The notes: generated from the letters alone by a model not told the origin. A stretch of 64,000 nucleotides of DNA from Pseudopyrenochaeta lycopersici (GCA_003313425.1 NHZP01000014.1:558001-622000), one strand, 5' to 3'. Shown: positions 23,834-36,747, counted from the stretch's first letter. Numbers and translations are program-made.

Positions 23834-24846
23834 TCAATACTTCCCACCGAAATGCTCTTTTGCATATTGCTCGCATGCCTTGTGGTAATTAGTATCACAC
23901 TCCCTTAGCGACAACTTGGGGATGACTCTAGACATACTTTTGCAGGTTTTCCAACTTTTTGTCCGATCACTTTCCACTTATTGGATTCGTACTCCTTGAT
24001 GGCAGCAAGCAAGGCAGTGCTCTTCTTTTCAATCAGCTTACAATCACAAAAACGAGTCGCTGATAATTTAGGATTAGTTCACACTTACTTCGTCCTCTGC
24101 GAATTCGGCGTAGTGCATGTCCTATTCGGGCTATGGTCAGTCACTGCACAGTGCAACGACCCAGGTGTTGAACGTACCTTGTACCAATGCTTCTTTACGC
24201 TTCCTTCGGTTCGCTGCGGGAAGGTCTACAGCAGCAGAAAGAGTCAGTAGGCTTATTGCTGGCAATTTTGATTGCGGTGGGAACGACGGTCTGTCTTGGA
24301 TTTCTTTCCCTGGACTCCCTACCTTTGCGATTTCGCTCCAGCTGTTTCCAGCATCTCTCATTTGTTTCAGCCTCAGCTCCTCAGCTGGAGTCCAAGGCGT
24401 ATTAGTTCGACTCTTCTTGACCTTTGGCTCTTGTGCTCCAGCATCGGCGTCAGCGGCCTGAGGGGCTGGCGCATTGTTCACTTGTGCCTCTGCGCCGCCT
24501 GCTGAGCTCGCCATGAGTTCCTGCGAGTTGTTGAGGGTCACAGACTTGCGCTTTCGATTTGTCGGGGATGTAACGGGCTGCTGGACGCCGACGTGGGAGT
24601 CTTGAGCCGTGGTGTTGACAGGCGCGGCTGGCTGCAAGCTGGGCAGCTCAGTGGGCGCAGTATATTGAGAGTTCTGCTGTAGACTCGCTGCAATGGGGGA
24701 GGGTTTCAAGCTGCGCTTGGTGGCGGGCGAGGAGCTGTGAGACAATGGCCACGACGTCAGCGGGCGGGTAAGGTAACGGGTAAGGCAGCGGCGCGCTGGG
24801 GCTCAGGACGAGGTGGAGGCAAACACATTGGAAAGACTCACGACAT
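23834..24846 (-). CDS. SANT/Myb-like DNA-binding protein 2
   Basis: Six exons (24846-24842, 24734-24323, 24225-24178, 24121-24089, 24036-23938, 23878-23834) give 213 residues in frame. The first exon is only five bases, ATGTC before GTGAGT, and joins to give MSSSPATKRSLK. Residues 1-105 are low complexity with a basic RKRK cluster likely to be a nuclear signal. A SANT/Myb repeat (PWTPAEELRLKQMRDAG..WSEIAK / TFPQRTEGSVKKHWY) is split by an intron; after a short acidic linker a second repeat follows (IKEYESNKWKVIGQKVG). The order, spacing and the phase-0 intron just before repeat 2 match the gene at 19652-20839. The last acceptor is AAG, weaker than the others. Known: such proteins bind DNA or chromatin. 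Target genes cannot be read from this window. Confidence 0.82.
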
Positions 24847-27213
24847 GGCGGCAGATGGGGGCGCTTTTGACCAGAGGCGGGCGGACAGAGACAAGAGACA
24901 GCTTCACTGGTGAGTTGCGGGTATAGAGGATAGTGTCATGCTCGTATATTGCAGCTTCAGGCGCGCATTCAGAAGGTACGACGGCCAGAATGAAGGCGGT
25001 AGATCATCATGATATCCAAGTAGGCAGATCGCCTGTAGGTGCGAGGGCTGATCAAGTACAAGGAATACAAAGAGGGTCAGGTTCGCAGCAGACGAGCGAA
25101 TGGGAGGATTCCAACGGGCTGAGTGTGGAGGGCGACTGGGGTACTGTGAGGCTAAGCTCCCCAGTGCTGGCGGGGGTAGCCGCGAGACCTGGGGTAGCCA
25201 AGTAGAGGTACATGGCTGACAGTGAATGGTGGGTGATGGTAAAGGTAGAGGTACTCGGATGAGCTGCAGACAAGAAGCGGGGTAACAGGCTGCCGGACAA
25301 GCCTTTGATGAATAGGTGGCTTCAAGGTTACGGCGACGACAAGACAGGTCCTGAGAGGGCGGGGGAGTGCAGCCAGCGCGTGACAAGTTGCTGCATCTCC
25401 AGGTTCATGCGAGTGATGCAGGCGGCCCCGATGGGGCCAGCCACGGCAGAGTGTACTTGGATGGGACTGTACGCCGGCTGGATGTAGACCGAGCCCTGCC
25501 CTGACGGCCTTACTGAGGTCATCTGGGAGGTGAATTGACTTGAGCGACGGTCGTCCTGGTCGTCGCTACCAGCAACCAAGCGCGGCAGGCGTGACGTCGT
25601 GGTGGTGAGGAAGCTGCGAAGGGGCGAGCGGGGCTACCGTGCACTGGCCGGGCGCTCTTTCCTGGCCGTGCTTGCTCGTGCCTTCCGCCATGATCGGTCA
25701 ACGAACATGGACAGGAAGTCGCGACTACGACGGCGAGCCTGAAGCCTCGGTCGCACAAAGCATGACCACGTCGACAATATTCCTCAATCTATCTCACGAC
25801 TTTGGGCCTGTCCACCAATGGCCAACTCTCCGCCCGTAGATTGTATGGCTATTTAGCCCGCCGCCGGCTTCGCGAGCACTTGGCCATCCCTGCCTTCTCC
25901 GCGCGAGCACTGCAGCAGCTGGGTTGCCACAAACCGGAGTCGAGCCAGCAGCTCTCGAGCGCCCATGGCTAGGACCAGCACGGGCGGGGGAAACACCTTT
26001 GCTTCTTCGCTCGGTCGGTCGCCCGCCCTCTGCGTCATGGGGGGCGCGATGCCTTTTCAATGCAAGCTCCGCTCCCGTTTCCCGCCAAGAGCAGTCCCAG
26101 CCGCCTGACGCAGCGCCAGTATCAGCCCAAGCCTCAAGGTGTTTGAGGGAACCGCTCTGCCACTGTGCTGCCACTGACCGCCAGAAGCTGCGCCCGCCCA
26201 TGACCAGCCAAGAACTCGGCCTGAGGACGCGCCTTATCATGTTGATGCTGAAGACCGGATCACGACGGCTCCGAGTGCGCTCGTTTCGCCTGTCTCACAG
26301 CATCAACGTCACCCGGAACATTGTGTTGCGCGTCTTCACTCCACATACTGTCATACTCTGCCCGTCTTGCCATCGAGTCTGCATCTGTGTCTGCATGTTT
26401 GTGTGATGCTCGTATTCGGAACATTCACTATTGAGGTGCTATGTCACCAAAAGGGACACCACCGCCGCATTGTTCTCTCCGTAGCCTGTCACAGCGCGTT
26501 CTGCGTTAGCGCCCGCCGTCTCTGGGGCTCTAGGCAGTGCTTGTTTCCAGGCTTTCCAAACACTGTCAAACCGCTCGCTTCGTCCAAACCGCGCTCTGAC
26601 GCTCCCAGTTTTGAAACTGCCTCCTGGGCCCCCGATGCGGCTCCTATTTTTATGCAGCCCGCTCCAGATGCTCGAGTTCCCAGGCGACCAAATCACTGGT
26701 CTCCTCATGTCCCATCCCCTTCCGGCTTAACATGTCTCGTGTCAGGGTTCTTCTAAACATTTTGGCTGAGAACGCCTACGTTGGCCCATGGCGTCGATCA
26801 AAAACTAAGCTGCAGAGGTGACGGTTTGAAAACGTTGCCAATCTCAGGATCTGCCACTGGCAATCACCCATGCTTTCTGGTTCCTGGGACGACCTGTTTC
26901 TTCCCACCGTCCAAACTCTATAACTTGTTCGATGCCCCAAGTTTCGAGGCTTCAACCGCATCTGTTCAATCGGCACCAGTCTTTTGTTTTCCTTTAGCAG
27001 CCTTGTAATACTTTCTTTTACTTCCCACTGGTTTGGGCTGCCTTACATTCCTTAATTGACATTGCTGAGCAATTACTTGTGTATACCCACACACCTGATA
27101 ATACATTCTTTCACGAGCCAGACTCGAAGACGACCAACGAACATCTCAAGCGGACACGACTTGACGCAAAACACTACAACAACTTCACCTCAAGGATTTA
27201 CACAGTCCCTACA
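24847..27213. other. Divergent intergenic region upstream of SANT/Myb gene 2 and Myb-like gene 3
   Basis: No gene supported. Frames of up to 160 codons occur on both strands but are Pro/Ser/Arg-rich, lack domains and overlap each other, as expected for GC-rich DNA. The last 250 bases before 27214 are pyrimidine-rich, typical of a fungal promoter and leader. Confidence 0.5.
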
Positions 27214-28222
27214 ATGCTTCACCACCAGCCGCAGATCCTCTCTCCTCTGCCAGAGATGAACTCGCAGTCCCCGGACCCATCAAGCCTTCGTGCTCGCAAG
27301 ATGTCAGCCGGCGGAAACAGGTCTTGGTCTGAAGAAGAGGTACGGCCAACATCACACATTCTTCAGAACCTACTCTAACGATGCATAGGAAACCTACCTC
27401 CTCCAGACCCGCATGCAGAAGATGCCTTACAAGCACATTGCTGCGCACCTCAAAAAGACTGAACTTGCCTGCCGCCTCCATTTCCACCAACTGTCCCACG
27501 GTAGCCACCGCCGTAAGCGCACCTCGTCTGTATCTTCATCGACTTCGTGCAGCTCAGCCGGCCAGTCCCCAGCTTATGGAATGGCAATGGATCACGACGC
27601 CTACTCCCAATCCTCCCGCCACAGCTCGCCCATCAGCTATACTGGCAGCCCCAACATCAGGGCAGCTTCCATCTCCAACTCTCCCGGCCGCTCCCAGCAC
27701 AAGATTCTCCTCCCTAAGCCTCGCACTCTTACTCCTCGTGGCTCTCCCGAGCCGTACAATGGTCTTCGCATCAACACTGAGGTCGCTGACCAACGCAAGG
27801 TCGTTGACACTGACCGCCTTCGCTCCATCTACGAGTCTCGCCGCAACCAGTTCTGGGCTGCCATCGCTGCTGACTACGGTGCGGATGTTTCCCCTGCTCA
27901 GCTTGAAGAGATCTGGCGCAATGGTTCCAATGCCGTCCGCCCTCTCACCCCGGATGCCTCTCCCGATGGCAGCATCATGCACAACCCAATCTTGAAGCCC
28001 TCTCCCTTCCCATCGTACACCTCACCTGCCGTCAGCGAGCCGACCAAGCACTACAGCCCAATGAACCCAATGAACATCAGCGCTGTGTCCGCTCCTGAGC
28101 GCCTGCCCTACATGCTCCCAATGCCGGTTCCGTTCTCAGGACGCCCCCGTGCCGGTACCTGGAGCTCTGCGCCCCGCGACAACATGCCTATTGCCAGCTT
28201 ACTCAATGACGAGAAGAAATAA
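27214..28222 (+). CDS. Myb-like domain protein 3
   Basis: Two exons (27214-27339, 27389-28222) give 319 residues; the intron of 49 bases has a GTACGG donor, CTAAC branch site and TAG acceptor and splits the Myb-like domain. That domain spans about residues 36-82: RSWSEEEETYLLQTRMQ, KMPYKHIAAHLKKTELACRLHFHQL, ending in a basic SHRRKR patch. The remainder is Ser/Pro-rich and probably disordered, with a conserved-looking segment (DTDRLRSIYESRRNQFWAAIA) at about residues 197-217. Known: single Myb-like repeats of this kind occur in putative fungal regulators. This protein is not an obvious paralogue of the two SANT proteins upstream: it has one repeat and a different linker. Codon use is strongly C-biased at third positions, suggesting good expression. 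Confidence 0.88.
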
Positions 28223-30537
28223 GCAACACAATTTGATCACAAATGCATTTGGGTGGTTTCTGTCAAAGCTTTGTGGAATCTTGGTATAGGCGTAGCAAAC
28301 CACAATTATTCATTTCTTTACTTTCGTTAATTATCTTTCAACAATCAACTTTTACACAATTCGGTGGTCTTGACTACTTTGCATGGTATTGTGGATTCAT
28401 GTGCGACGGAGCTGGTTTCGGTAACGTTTTGGATGGCCAAGACGCTATTGCAGGGTTTGGTTGTTATACAGTAACATGGAGTATTATTGTCTTTCAACAC
28501 AACGAAAGTTTCCTTCACGTCACATGGCCTTGATATGAGCATGAGTGCCTCTTCGGATAGCTTAGGATAAAACAGTTTATTCTAATCAAGAATGCCTTAT
28601 ACAATCCTCTACTATACCTGAGATGACAGTTACAATGATCCTTAAATCTCGCTTGTACGCTGTACCTTCCTGTTCAAGGATGCTTAGCGAGTCGAGCCGC
28701 AAACATCTTCACATTCTTAACACGCATGTTTTTCCAGTTAGCCATCGTGAAAGATGTTCCCTCACAACTTTGGATTCAGGATATCTTATCCCACAGCGAT
28801 AGATTTGTAGTCAAGCTTTTAGCAAAACAAGCAAAATTTCATAAAAACACCAAAATCTACCTCTCCAGCCTTCCGGACCGCTCCAACATAACTACCCACC
28901 AACACATGTTTTGGTATCCCCAGCTTCAACAACATCGCACACCCAAAAATACCTAAGAGATCTTGACAGCTCCTGACCACTTCTCCAAACTAATCTCCGA
29001 GACACACCGCCAATGTCAGAACCGTAGTACCGCCGCCTTACCCGCTCTGGCGACATGACTCGTCGCATGTTCCGTGCTGTGAAACAGCAACGGCTTCAAG
29101 ATGGGGGTATGGACAACGGTAGTATCGGAACATAGTGTGAAAATGGGGGGCTACAGCAGGTGTGGGGTTGTTTCGCCAGGGCCGTGTGAGCTGGATGTTG
29201 AAACGGGTTGGTTGGCGGGTTGGTTCGTGGCTTAGTAGGTGCAGGAAAGATACTGGGATTGACGGATTGTACCGTTGAACTATTTTACTTGGGAGCTAGT
29301 AGTTCGGCAGTATCTCGCAAAAAGGGAAAAACGGCCTGAAAGAAAAAACGGGTATACAACCTCATCCGACATAAAGCAGCTCCTACCAGAAGTGGGTCAC
29401 TGCATGTGCTGTGTTCGACTGTCCCATTTACGAGCCAGATCAGCACCGCTAGCCGCACATCTCCCGTTCCGGAGTCCGCGCACGCGGTCGCTTGTCGACT
29501 CGCCAACAGGCACTATTTCCAGAGTTCATTTCCCAATGTTCATGCTTCCATTCCTGTCAACTACTTTTGCAGTGTGACTCAAACCCCATGCCTCAAAACC
29601 GTGTCAGCAACCAAACGTTCAATATCTTCGCCAAACGCTCTGTCTCTGACTCAGGATGCATGCCTTGGGAGTGGCATATGCCGGATATTATGGTCATCTC
29701 TACTTCGGCACTCAGCTCGCCGTGTCGTCATACTCGAAAGACTCGTATTTGCAATTGCTAGTCAAGGTGTTGTTTATGCGATCCACAGGAGCTAACAGGG
29801 ATTTTGCAATGATTTGAGGCCAGTGACTGTGGCGTGAGCGACGGATCGCAGCCTTGTCGCCTTACACAGCGCATCTCGCTGCCTCAGGCGCATTAAGAAG
29901 CAGTGACGTTGTAGGATTGAGGTGGAGATGTTGATTCATGTTGGTAGTCATTATCACATGTGATGGGCATGCTGATTTCTGGAAACGGGGCCAACGGAGG
30001 CAGGGGTCTGCATAAGGCGACTGTCGGGCCAGGTGGTCGCCGTATGCAGGTACCGTTTGATATCCCTTTGACGCGCATCACTGTCATTTTTGGAAGCCCT
30101 TAGGATTGTGCCAGAGTGGATGGTGATGGTGCGAGAACGAGCATCGGCATTGATTTCCTGACCAAGCACGTTACTAGAAACTAGTTTGAGCATGATGGTG
30201 TAATTATCGCAAACGAACCACCATGGCACCATTTTTGACTATGCCTCATGTTCGTGTGTTTGCATATGCAGCAAAATAAAAGTCTCGCACATAACCGAGA
30301 ATCTCGTCCAGGAAGCTCAGTCCTTAACGCATTAGAGAATTGAATTGGATGTTGTAGCCTGGTGCGACTTTGATTCTCTTTTGGTAATATCATTTATCGG
30401 CTGTCGAACATATCTTCAAGTAGTTCATGCATTTCGAGAACGTCAACACGAGGAGAGCCAATGCATGATTGAGCCGTACCGGAGACGATTATTTCTCGAA
30501 TTCGTGCCGCAAGCGTCCTTGGTATCTAATGTATTCC
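28223..30537. other. Intergenic region between convergent genes
   Basis: The 3' sides of Myb-like gene 3 (+) and the Trk transporter (-) face each other across 2.3 kb. It is AT-rich near 28.2-28.9 kb. No frame has a recognisable domain. Confidence 0.5.
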
Positions 30538-32767
30538 TTATTCCCACTGCGCAATATCGCGGTCCTCTACCTCCTTGCTTCCAATTGTTTTATTGGGTTG
30601 TGACAAGGGCTTAACCGCTGGATTTTGTTCTTCCTTCGCAGTCTCTGAGCTGGGTACTCCACCCTGCTCAATATCACTCAGAAGCTCTTCCACCTCTTCA
30701 CGGCTCACAGTAGTCTGAGCACCATACTCTGCGTCCATGCGGCGCATCAATTCTTCTCCAGGTAACAGTATACTCCTATCGATCGCCAAAGGCAGTCCGC
30801 GATGCCTGCCTCTCACCATGACAAATAACATGACGACTTTGCTCAAACTAGCGAATGAGCCACTGAGACTGTAATCTTTGCCTGGGATACCGGTGCTCAA
30901 ACCGACTGTGCCGTATGCGGAAGTGACTTCAAAGAGTATCGAAAAGACATCAAAACCAGGATCTTGGCGCAAAATGTGTCCGCGCTCAATTACGCAGATG
31001 AGAAAGAATGAGAGAAACTGAAACCAGATGTCGTAAGCTAGCTGCTTTTGGAGGTGCGATGCTATGCCAGCGGCACTGCTGTCATGTTCCTCTAGCCCGA
31101 TAGAGCGCTCTTCGTATGTGTTCGTCTTGCGCAAGGTCAGCACCATAGGATAACTGGAGATGTACATGATAACTAGATATGCGACTAGACAAGCAGGCGC
31201 AAGCGAGCTGAAAGCGATGATATATGCACCGCTAGTACGCAGGCCCGTGGCTTGGAAGAGACCGTCCAGGATTCGGGTGCCAGTAGGCAATGCTTCGATG
31301 TCTGGCATGCCGATATTTAGAATTTCAAAGCATAGCCAAGCTGTTATGTCGATTACAAGCTGTATGGCGAAGAGGTACCATGTTTCCCGACCAGGAAATA
31401 GATAGATGAAGCACCGTCGCGGGTGTTGAAGGAGGAATTGTAACGTATTTCTGAACCTGGACCCCTTTGGGCACATCTTTTTCATTGTCCAGATAGCCAT
31501 GCGAAGAAAAATAGGAAATTGTGTCTGGCCGGCAAACGCCAGGGTTCCTGCCACGAGCAGTACGAACGCATTTCCACTAAATGGTATGAAGTTTGAGTTT
31601 AGGACATTCAGTCCACCATTCGCAAATTCAGTAACCGTCGAGAAGAAAGCCCACCATCCGGGATTCAAACCGCCCGGTTGTGCCTCGTTCAATGAAGTCT
31701 TGGTATTGTTGCGATATGAGTAGGGGACCAAGAAGAGGACACCGATCGAATACCAGAATACTTGGTAGCCAACCAATATCACGAGCAGAGCTTGAAGCGC
31801 GCGATACTCCACGCCTCCTAGCTCCATTCGGTCTTGCTCACTGAGCTCTCGGAATCGGCCTTTAGAGTCAAGCCGCGGCTTGAAAGACACGTAGTCGTGA
31901 TGTTCGGGCTTCAGCTCGCTGGTGAGATTATCAAATAGACGGCTGAAAAAACTGCGTGCGAGTTTGGTTTCCCAGGGCGTTGGGATGAATCCGAACCCTG
32001 TTTGGTAATGATATGTACGACTTTTTGAGAGTGGCGGAAACTTCTTCGGAGACTCGTCTCGTTCCTTTTGTTTCCCTTTCGCAGTCTGACTTCGCTCTCC
32101 GACTGGCCTCTGTCGCAAGCTACTGCTGCTGCTGCTCGCATCTCTCCCCGTGTGTCGATTGTCTTCAATATCCTGAACTAATCTGCGCATAGTGCGTGAA
32201 TGCTTGACAACGTCTGCCATCTTCTTGCGAAATAGTGTTCTTCTGATTAGGACAACGGCAGTTGACACGAATGGTATATTCCCAACGATCATTAGAATAC
32301 AGAAAACCGTTTGTTGGAACTAGTTCAAGGGTCAGCTCTGGGGAAAGTGTGGAGCACATAGCGTCACTCTTTGGTGCTGATCCGAAGTTCGATGGGACCC
32401 CCAAAGTGCGCCAAAAGTTGCCAACGTACCCCAGATAAATCTCCCAAATCCACACTGTTTAATCCTGATTCATTGTTAATACCGAGGCCAATTAGGGTTG
32501 CCATGTGAATGCCATACCTGTAGTCGTCATAGCGCTGCAGCAAAGGAACAGCGCGTCCATATAAGTTAAATGCGCGTCGCGAAACTCTTTCGGTCCATCC
32601 GCAATGCCCTGTCCGTAGACAATAACCGAAGAGATGGCAATGACAACGATAAAGTAGAGCATATGCGCCCGGTAGAAGTTTAATCGGAATACATCCTCTC
32701 GCAGATACTTGAGGAAGTCATCCTTCGCCTTCCGCGGATTCGGCAAATCGTCGACAGGGTCCGACAT
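30538..32767 (-). CDS. trk1: Trk-type high-affinity potassium transporter
   Basis: Three exons (32767-32518, 32464-32430, 32319-30538) give 688 residues. The protein is a plasma-membrane K+ uptake system of the fungal Trk/HKT family. All four pore loops of the Trk fold are readable: SAMTTTGLNSVDL across introns 1 and 2, FANGGLNVLNSN, ATGLRTSGAY and SAYGTVGLSTG, each with its filter glycine. Hydrophobic helices surround each loop. A hydrophilic, Ser/Lys-rich cytoplasmic loop of roughly 100-130 residues follows the first pore unit, much shorter than the long loop of yeast Trk1. The RGRHRGLP block near the end is typical. The middle exon is only 35 bases. The start at 32767 is the first ATG of the frame, although the frame stays open a little further upstream. 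Neighbour: divergent F-box gene. Confidence 0.92.
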
Positions 32768-33464
32768 CGAATCGAAGCGTCTCACCGCAGAGTCATAGAG
32801 ATGGAATTGCAGGATACGAAGCAGAAAAGACGCGTAGCGATATACATTTCGCGCGTGTTATCGTGAGTCTTCCGTCCTTGTCCGTGCCAAGGTGTCTGAT
32901 GCAGAGAGCTGAAGGAGGCAGTGCAATTGCCAATCCACGAAACCGAGGTGCTGCCGCAATGACATCATTGGTTGTCAAAAGCAAATCGCGCTTCTGTGAA
33001 ACCAATCGACAGACCGCATCAGGATGTGTCTCAGGTCCTCGGGTTCTCTGATTGGCTGCTGAGATGTAATCTAACGCTTGATGCGGACCCATGTCTCTTT
33101 TTCTGGTGCGACGTGGTCGTGAGATCACCTCCAGTCAGGCTTGAAGTATACTGCGGTATTCATAATCATTGATACTTGGCCAGACATAACGGAACGATGT
33201 GTCTGGATGTCTTCATTCTGAGGCCACCCTCAACAAGCGCAAGGCGGCTACGTGCTTTCGCTGGATGCTGCCCAGTCCACTGCACAGGCCATCTCAGCCT
33301 AAATCCTTCTCAACTTCACTCCGACTATAAATATTAGAACGCACAACTGAACCTCTGAAAACTGAGAATTCGTCAAGCTCAATTGCAGAAACACATATCA
33401 AATTAGGCAGTCACTTGTCGAGTCTTTCATCCGAATCTCATCACATATTCTCCCTTCCGCCATC
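32768..33464. promoter_or_regulatory. Shared divergent promoter region, Trk / F-box gene
   Basis: The 697-base gap separates two divergent starts and must hold both promoters. No gene is seen. A TATAAATA element lies at about 33326, some 135 bases before the F-box start. Confidence 0.5.
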
Positions 33465-36455
33465 ATGGGTGGATTTGATTGCTATTGTGCTTTGTGTTGC
33501 GGGCCGTTGAACATCCACTCCATCAGGTTTGGTCAGAGTAGGTTGAAGGCATTGAAGAAAAGAAGGAAGAGAGTGGAAGTGCAGAAGCGAAGGCTGGCTG
33601 GCGAGGATGTGCATGAGGATAGCATTGAATTTGATGAAGACGAGGAAATGGCCGACGTTGAAGAAAAGGACGAGGAGACCGAAATAGTAGCTAAACCATC
33701 ACAAAACAAAGTTGATAGCGACGATGAAGATGAAGACTATGAAACATTATCCGAATCTTCGTCTTCTTTCTCGTCAGAAGATTCCATCACCGGCTCCTTC
33801 GACGACAACGACTCAGACCTCCACATAGGGAGCATCGAAGACGTACCCATTCCCCCTCCCGAGCCTGAAATTGCGCCCGAAACTGATAATGGCGACATCT
33901 GGTCCGAAGTCTCCGACTCCGCCGTCTTAGAAGACTTTAATCCCCATCCCAATAATGACGAGACAGACAGCACGTACTCGTACGATGAAAAGCACTCCTT
34001 CGATCCCTCAGTTCTCAAATCTGCAGACGTAGCATGGACAGGCCATTGCCGTGCTCTCGCATTCAACGCTCGAGCTACAGGCGCGACTAAAGCGTTCATC
34101 TCCGGTCGCGGCCAGTCTTCAGACTACGGCAGTTTTGATGTCGAGAAGCCCGGAAGAGATCCGAATGACAACCGCCATGATAGCTTCCCTTGCTTCTATT
34201 CTTACGATCCTAATCAGGTGCATGCGTTCCCGTTTCACGAAGCGTGCTACGCTATCCTGGTAAAGAGCCTGGGGTACGATAATCCGAAGATGGTGAACAA
34301 AGACGCGCTGTATAGCGTTATGGGTCAACTGGTCGAAGAAGGTTCTAGTGTTCTTGATCTGGATTATGGGTTAGATGGGGATATAGAACAATACTACGAA
34401 TGTTGTCCTGGCGAGGAGGTGAGATATTCTCATTGATGACTTTGTAAAAGTACGGAAACGGCTGACAGGGGTGAAGTACTCAGTCTGTGATCCAGGGCCA
34501 AAACCTGGACTCGAGGAACTGGTACAGAGCATGATGCCCGCCATACTCTTCGGTGGCGCGTCGCTGCCGGTGTCTCTCGCGCATAAAGTTCAGACCGACC
34601 CTCTGGCCGTGCTGCCATACGACATCCTGGTCAGCATCTTCACTCATCTCTCAAATAAAGATACGCTATCACTCATGTCAGCATCCTGGCACGTCCTTAG
34701 CACAACAACCGACAATGCATTCTGGAAGCACATGCTGCACACTCGCATCGCACCCTGGTTCCCAGGACTGAAAGAACAGCTCGCAACCACCACTTTCCCC
34801 GAGACCTTCAACTTCAAAGCCCTGTTCCTCTGGCTCGACAAGATAACCACACCAGAGTTCGGCATCACCGGCCCATTCATGGGCATCGCAAACCGCCGCC
34901 GCATCTGGACAACGTGCCAGGCACTCGTCCCGCTGTACCACGAAAAAGCCAACCCGCCAAAGCACGTAGAGCCCGATGATGCAGCGTCGAAAGAAATCCT
35001 CGATAGCGTTGTATCGCTGCACATGCCCGTCGTGCTTTTCCCACAGCCTCAGAAAACACGGACTATATCCGCGCAATTCCTCCGCTCCTGGAATGAACTC
35101 AATCGCCAGGCGTGCGACTTTGACACGTACTGGAATACTAACGGCATCCTGGTTGGCATCGCAGTCACATTCAACTCGCATCAGCGCGTCTTCGGAAGCA
35201 CGAACGGGAAAGCGGGTCACTCCCTACGCATCTCCGCTGGTGACTGGATCCGCGAAATCGTCGTGTCCGTCGGCCAAGTGGACATGCTCAACGAGCAACA
35301 GGACAGGAGCCACTGGAGGTCAGCCATGGACGTGCGGCCATCTGAAGAAGCGGGGATTCGGAAGATGCAGGTATGACGTCTTAATGTCTTGTTGTCGTCT
35401 CCCAAACCCGGATTGACTAGCATTGAGAAGGCGTAGTAATAGTAGCTAACTGAGGAACAGATTGTTTTAAAGTCTGGAAAGCGCAAATATGTCATGCGCG
35501 CTGCGTCCCAGGCGAGAAACCAGCGCTCGTTTGCGGTCTTGGGGGGTATGTGTCTTGTCGGTTTGACGGGGCAGGTTGGTACTGTAAGTTACCTCCTATC
35601 TATCCTTCAATAAATTATACCTCTGTACTCACATTCATGACATAGAATGGCGCCATCTCACGTCTCGGACTCCTCCAAGCCCCCCTCCCCTTCTCATCTC
35701 CACCATCCCACCCCCCTTCCTACACCCCCGCACAACAACTACTATGGGCCCCCGCCGCCGCAACCATCCTGTCCTCCAAACAGGGCGCCTGCGCACCTAT
35801 ATGGGCGCACCCGACATGCAGCCTGCACACGTTTCCCCCATCCAACTCCGAAGCACGCGACATCCCCTCCGACATACTCGCGCACCAAATCCTCCACTGG
35901 GCCGAGTTCCCGTCACACTACAAGTACCTGAGCCGGATATCCTGTTTCCAAGTCGGGAGAAGCGCGGCGTGTAGCAGCGACGGCGAGGCGCAGACCAAGG
36001 ACATTGTAGGTTTCTGCATAGGCAAAGTGCACGCCCATGGTGCATCTGCGCATGTCGGCACCGGCGGGCCTGTGCCAGCGCAGCACGCAAAGTGGCACGA
36101 AGTGCAGAGCCCGTCGGCGCTCAAGATACACAAGTCGTTGAAAGCTTTTGAAGAGGCGAATATGCGTCATTTTGCTATTGACGGGCCGGGCGGGGAGGTG
36201 GTGACGGAAGTCTGCGTGAGCGAGGATATGAGTGCTATGAAATTGAGGACGAATCGGGGGAGGGAGTGCTACTGGGGGGAGGAGAATAAATTGCATTGGT
36301 TTAGTAAGGAGGCAAAGGAGGATGAGGTCATCGTAGGGCTGAGCTGTTGTTTTGGTAGGCTAGCAGGCTGGAGTTGGAGTGCTAAGATGCACAGTCATTG
36401 GAAATTGAGCAGCTTGGGTGTTGTCACGATGAAACCAGACAAAGCGGATGTGTAA
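33465..36455 (+). CDS. F-box domain protein, 926 residues
   Basis: Four exons (33465-34418, 34477-35370, 35461-35583, 35646-36455) join in frame to 926 residues. The N-terminus has a Cys-rich start (DCYCALCCGP) and then a long acidic stretch, residues about 45-150. A segment with HDSFPCFYSYDPNQVHAFPFHEACY follows. The F-box is at about residues 361-405: LAVLPYDILVSIFTHLSNKDTLSLMSASW. The region after it and the C-terminal part (AFEEANMRHFAIDGPGGEV..., ending in a VTMKP block) form a fold shared by a fungal F-box family, perhaps sugar-binding-like; I cannot name it with certainty. Known: F-box proteins recruit substrates to SCF ubiquitin ligases through Skp1. The substrate is unknown. The intron 1 acceptor was chosen at GAAG because it alone keeps the frame from phase 0. 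Confidence 0.85.
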
Positions 36456-36747
36456 AAGGTGGACGAGAAGAATATAGATTTAGATATATGAGATCTAGTG
36501 TTGTGGCGTATATATTGGTATATTCTGTATGCGTAAAATGGCCGAAGCGCCAAGGAGAGAGGAAATGCTCAAAGCATGGCCCAGGCTGAAAGACACCCGT
36601 TGCAAAAATACTTTTTGAAATCGTTCGTTGGCTTCGTTTCGGTATGCCTATTGCCGAAAGTGTAAGGCATGGTATCATGACTCACATGCTCGCAAAATTT
36701 AGGGGGAATGAGATGCCACGCAGAGGACTACAGTCGTAAATGGTAAC

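Noticed and set aside
24904..25386. Minus-strand frame of 160 codons
   Set aside because: Pro/Ser/Cys-rich, no ATG-led domain, lies in the upstream region of SANT/Myb gene 2; fits pyrimidine bias rather than coding.
25924..26406. Plus-strand frame of 160 codons
   Set aside because: Overlaps a 148-codon frame on the other strand, no domain; GC-rich DNA makes long chance frames.
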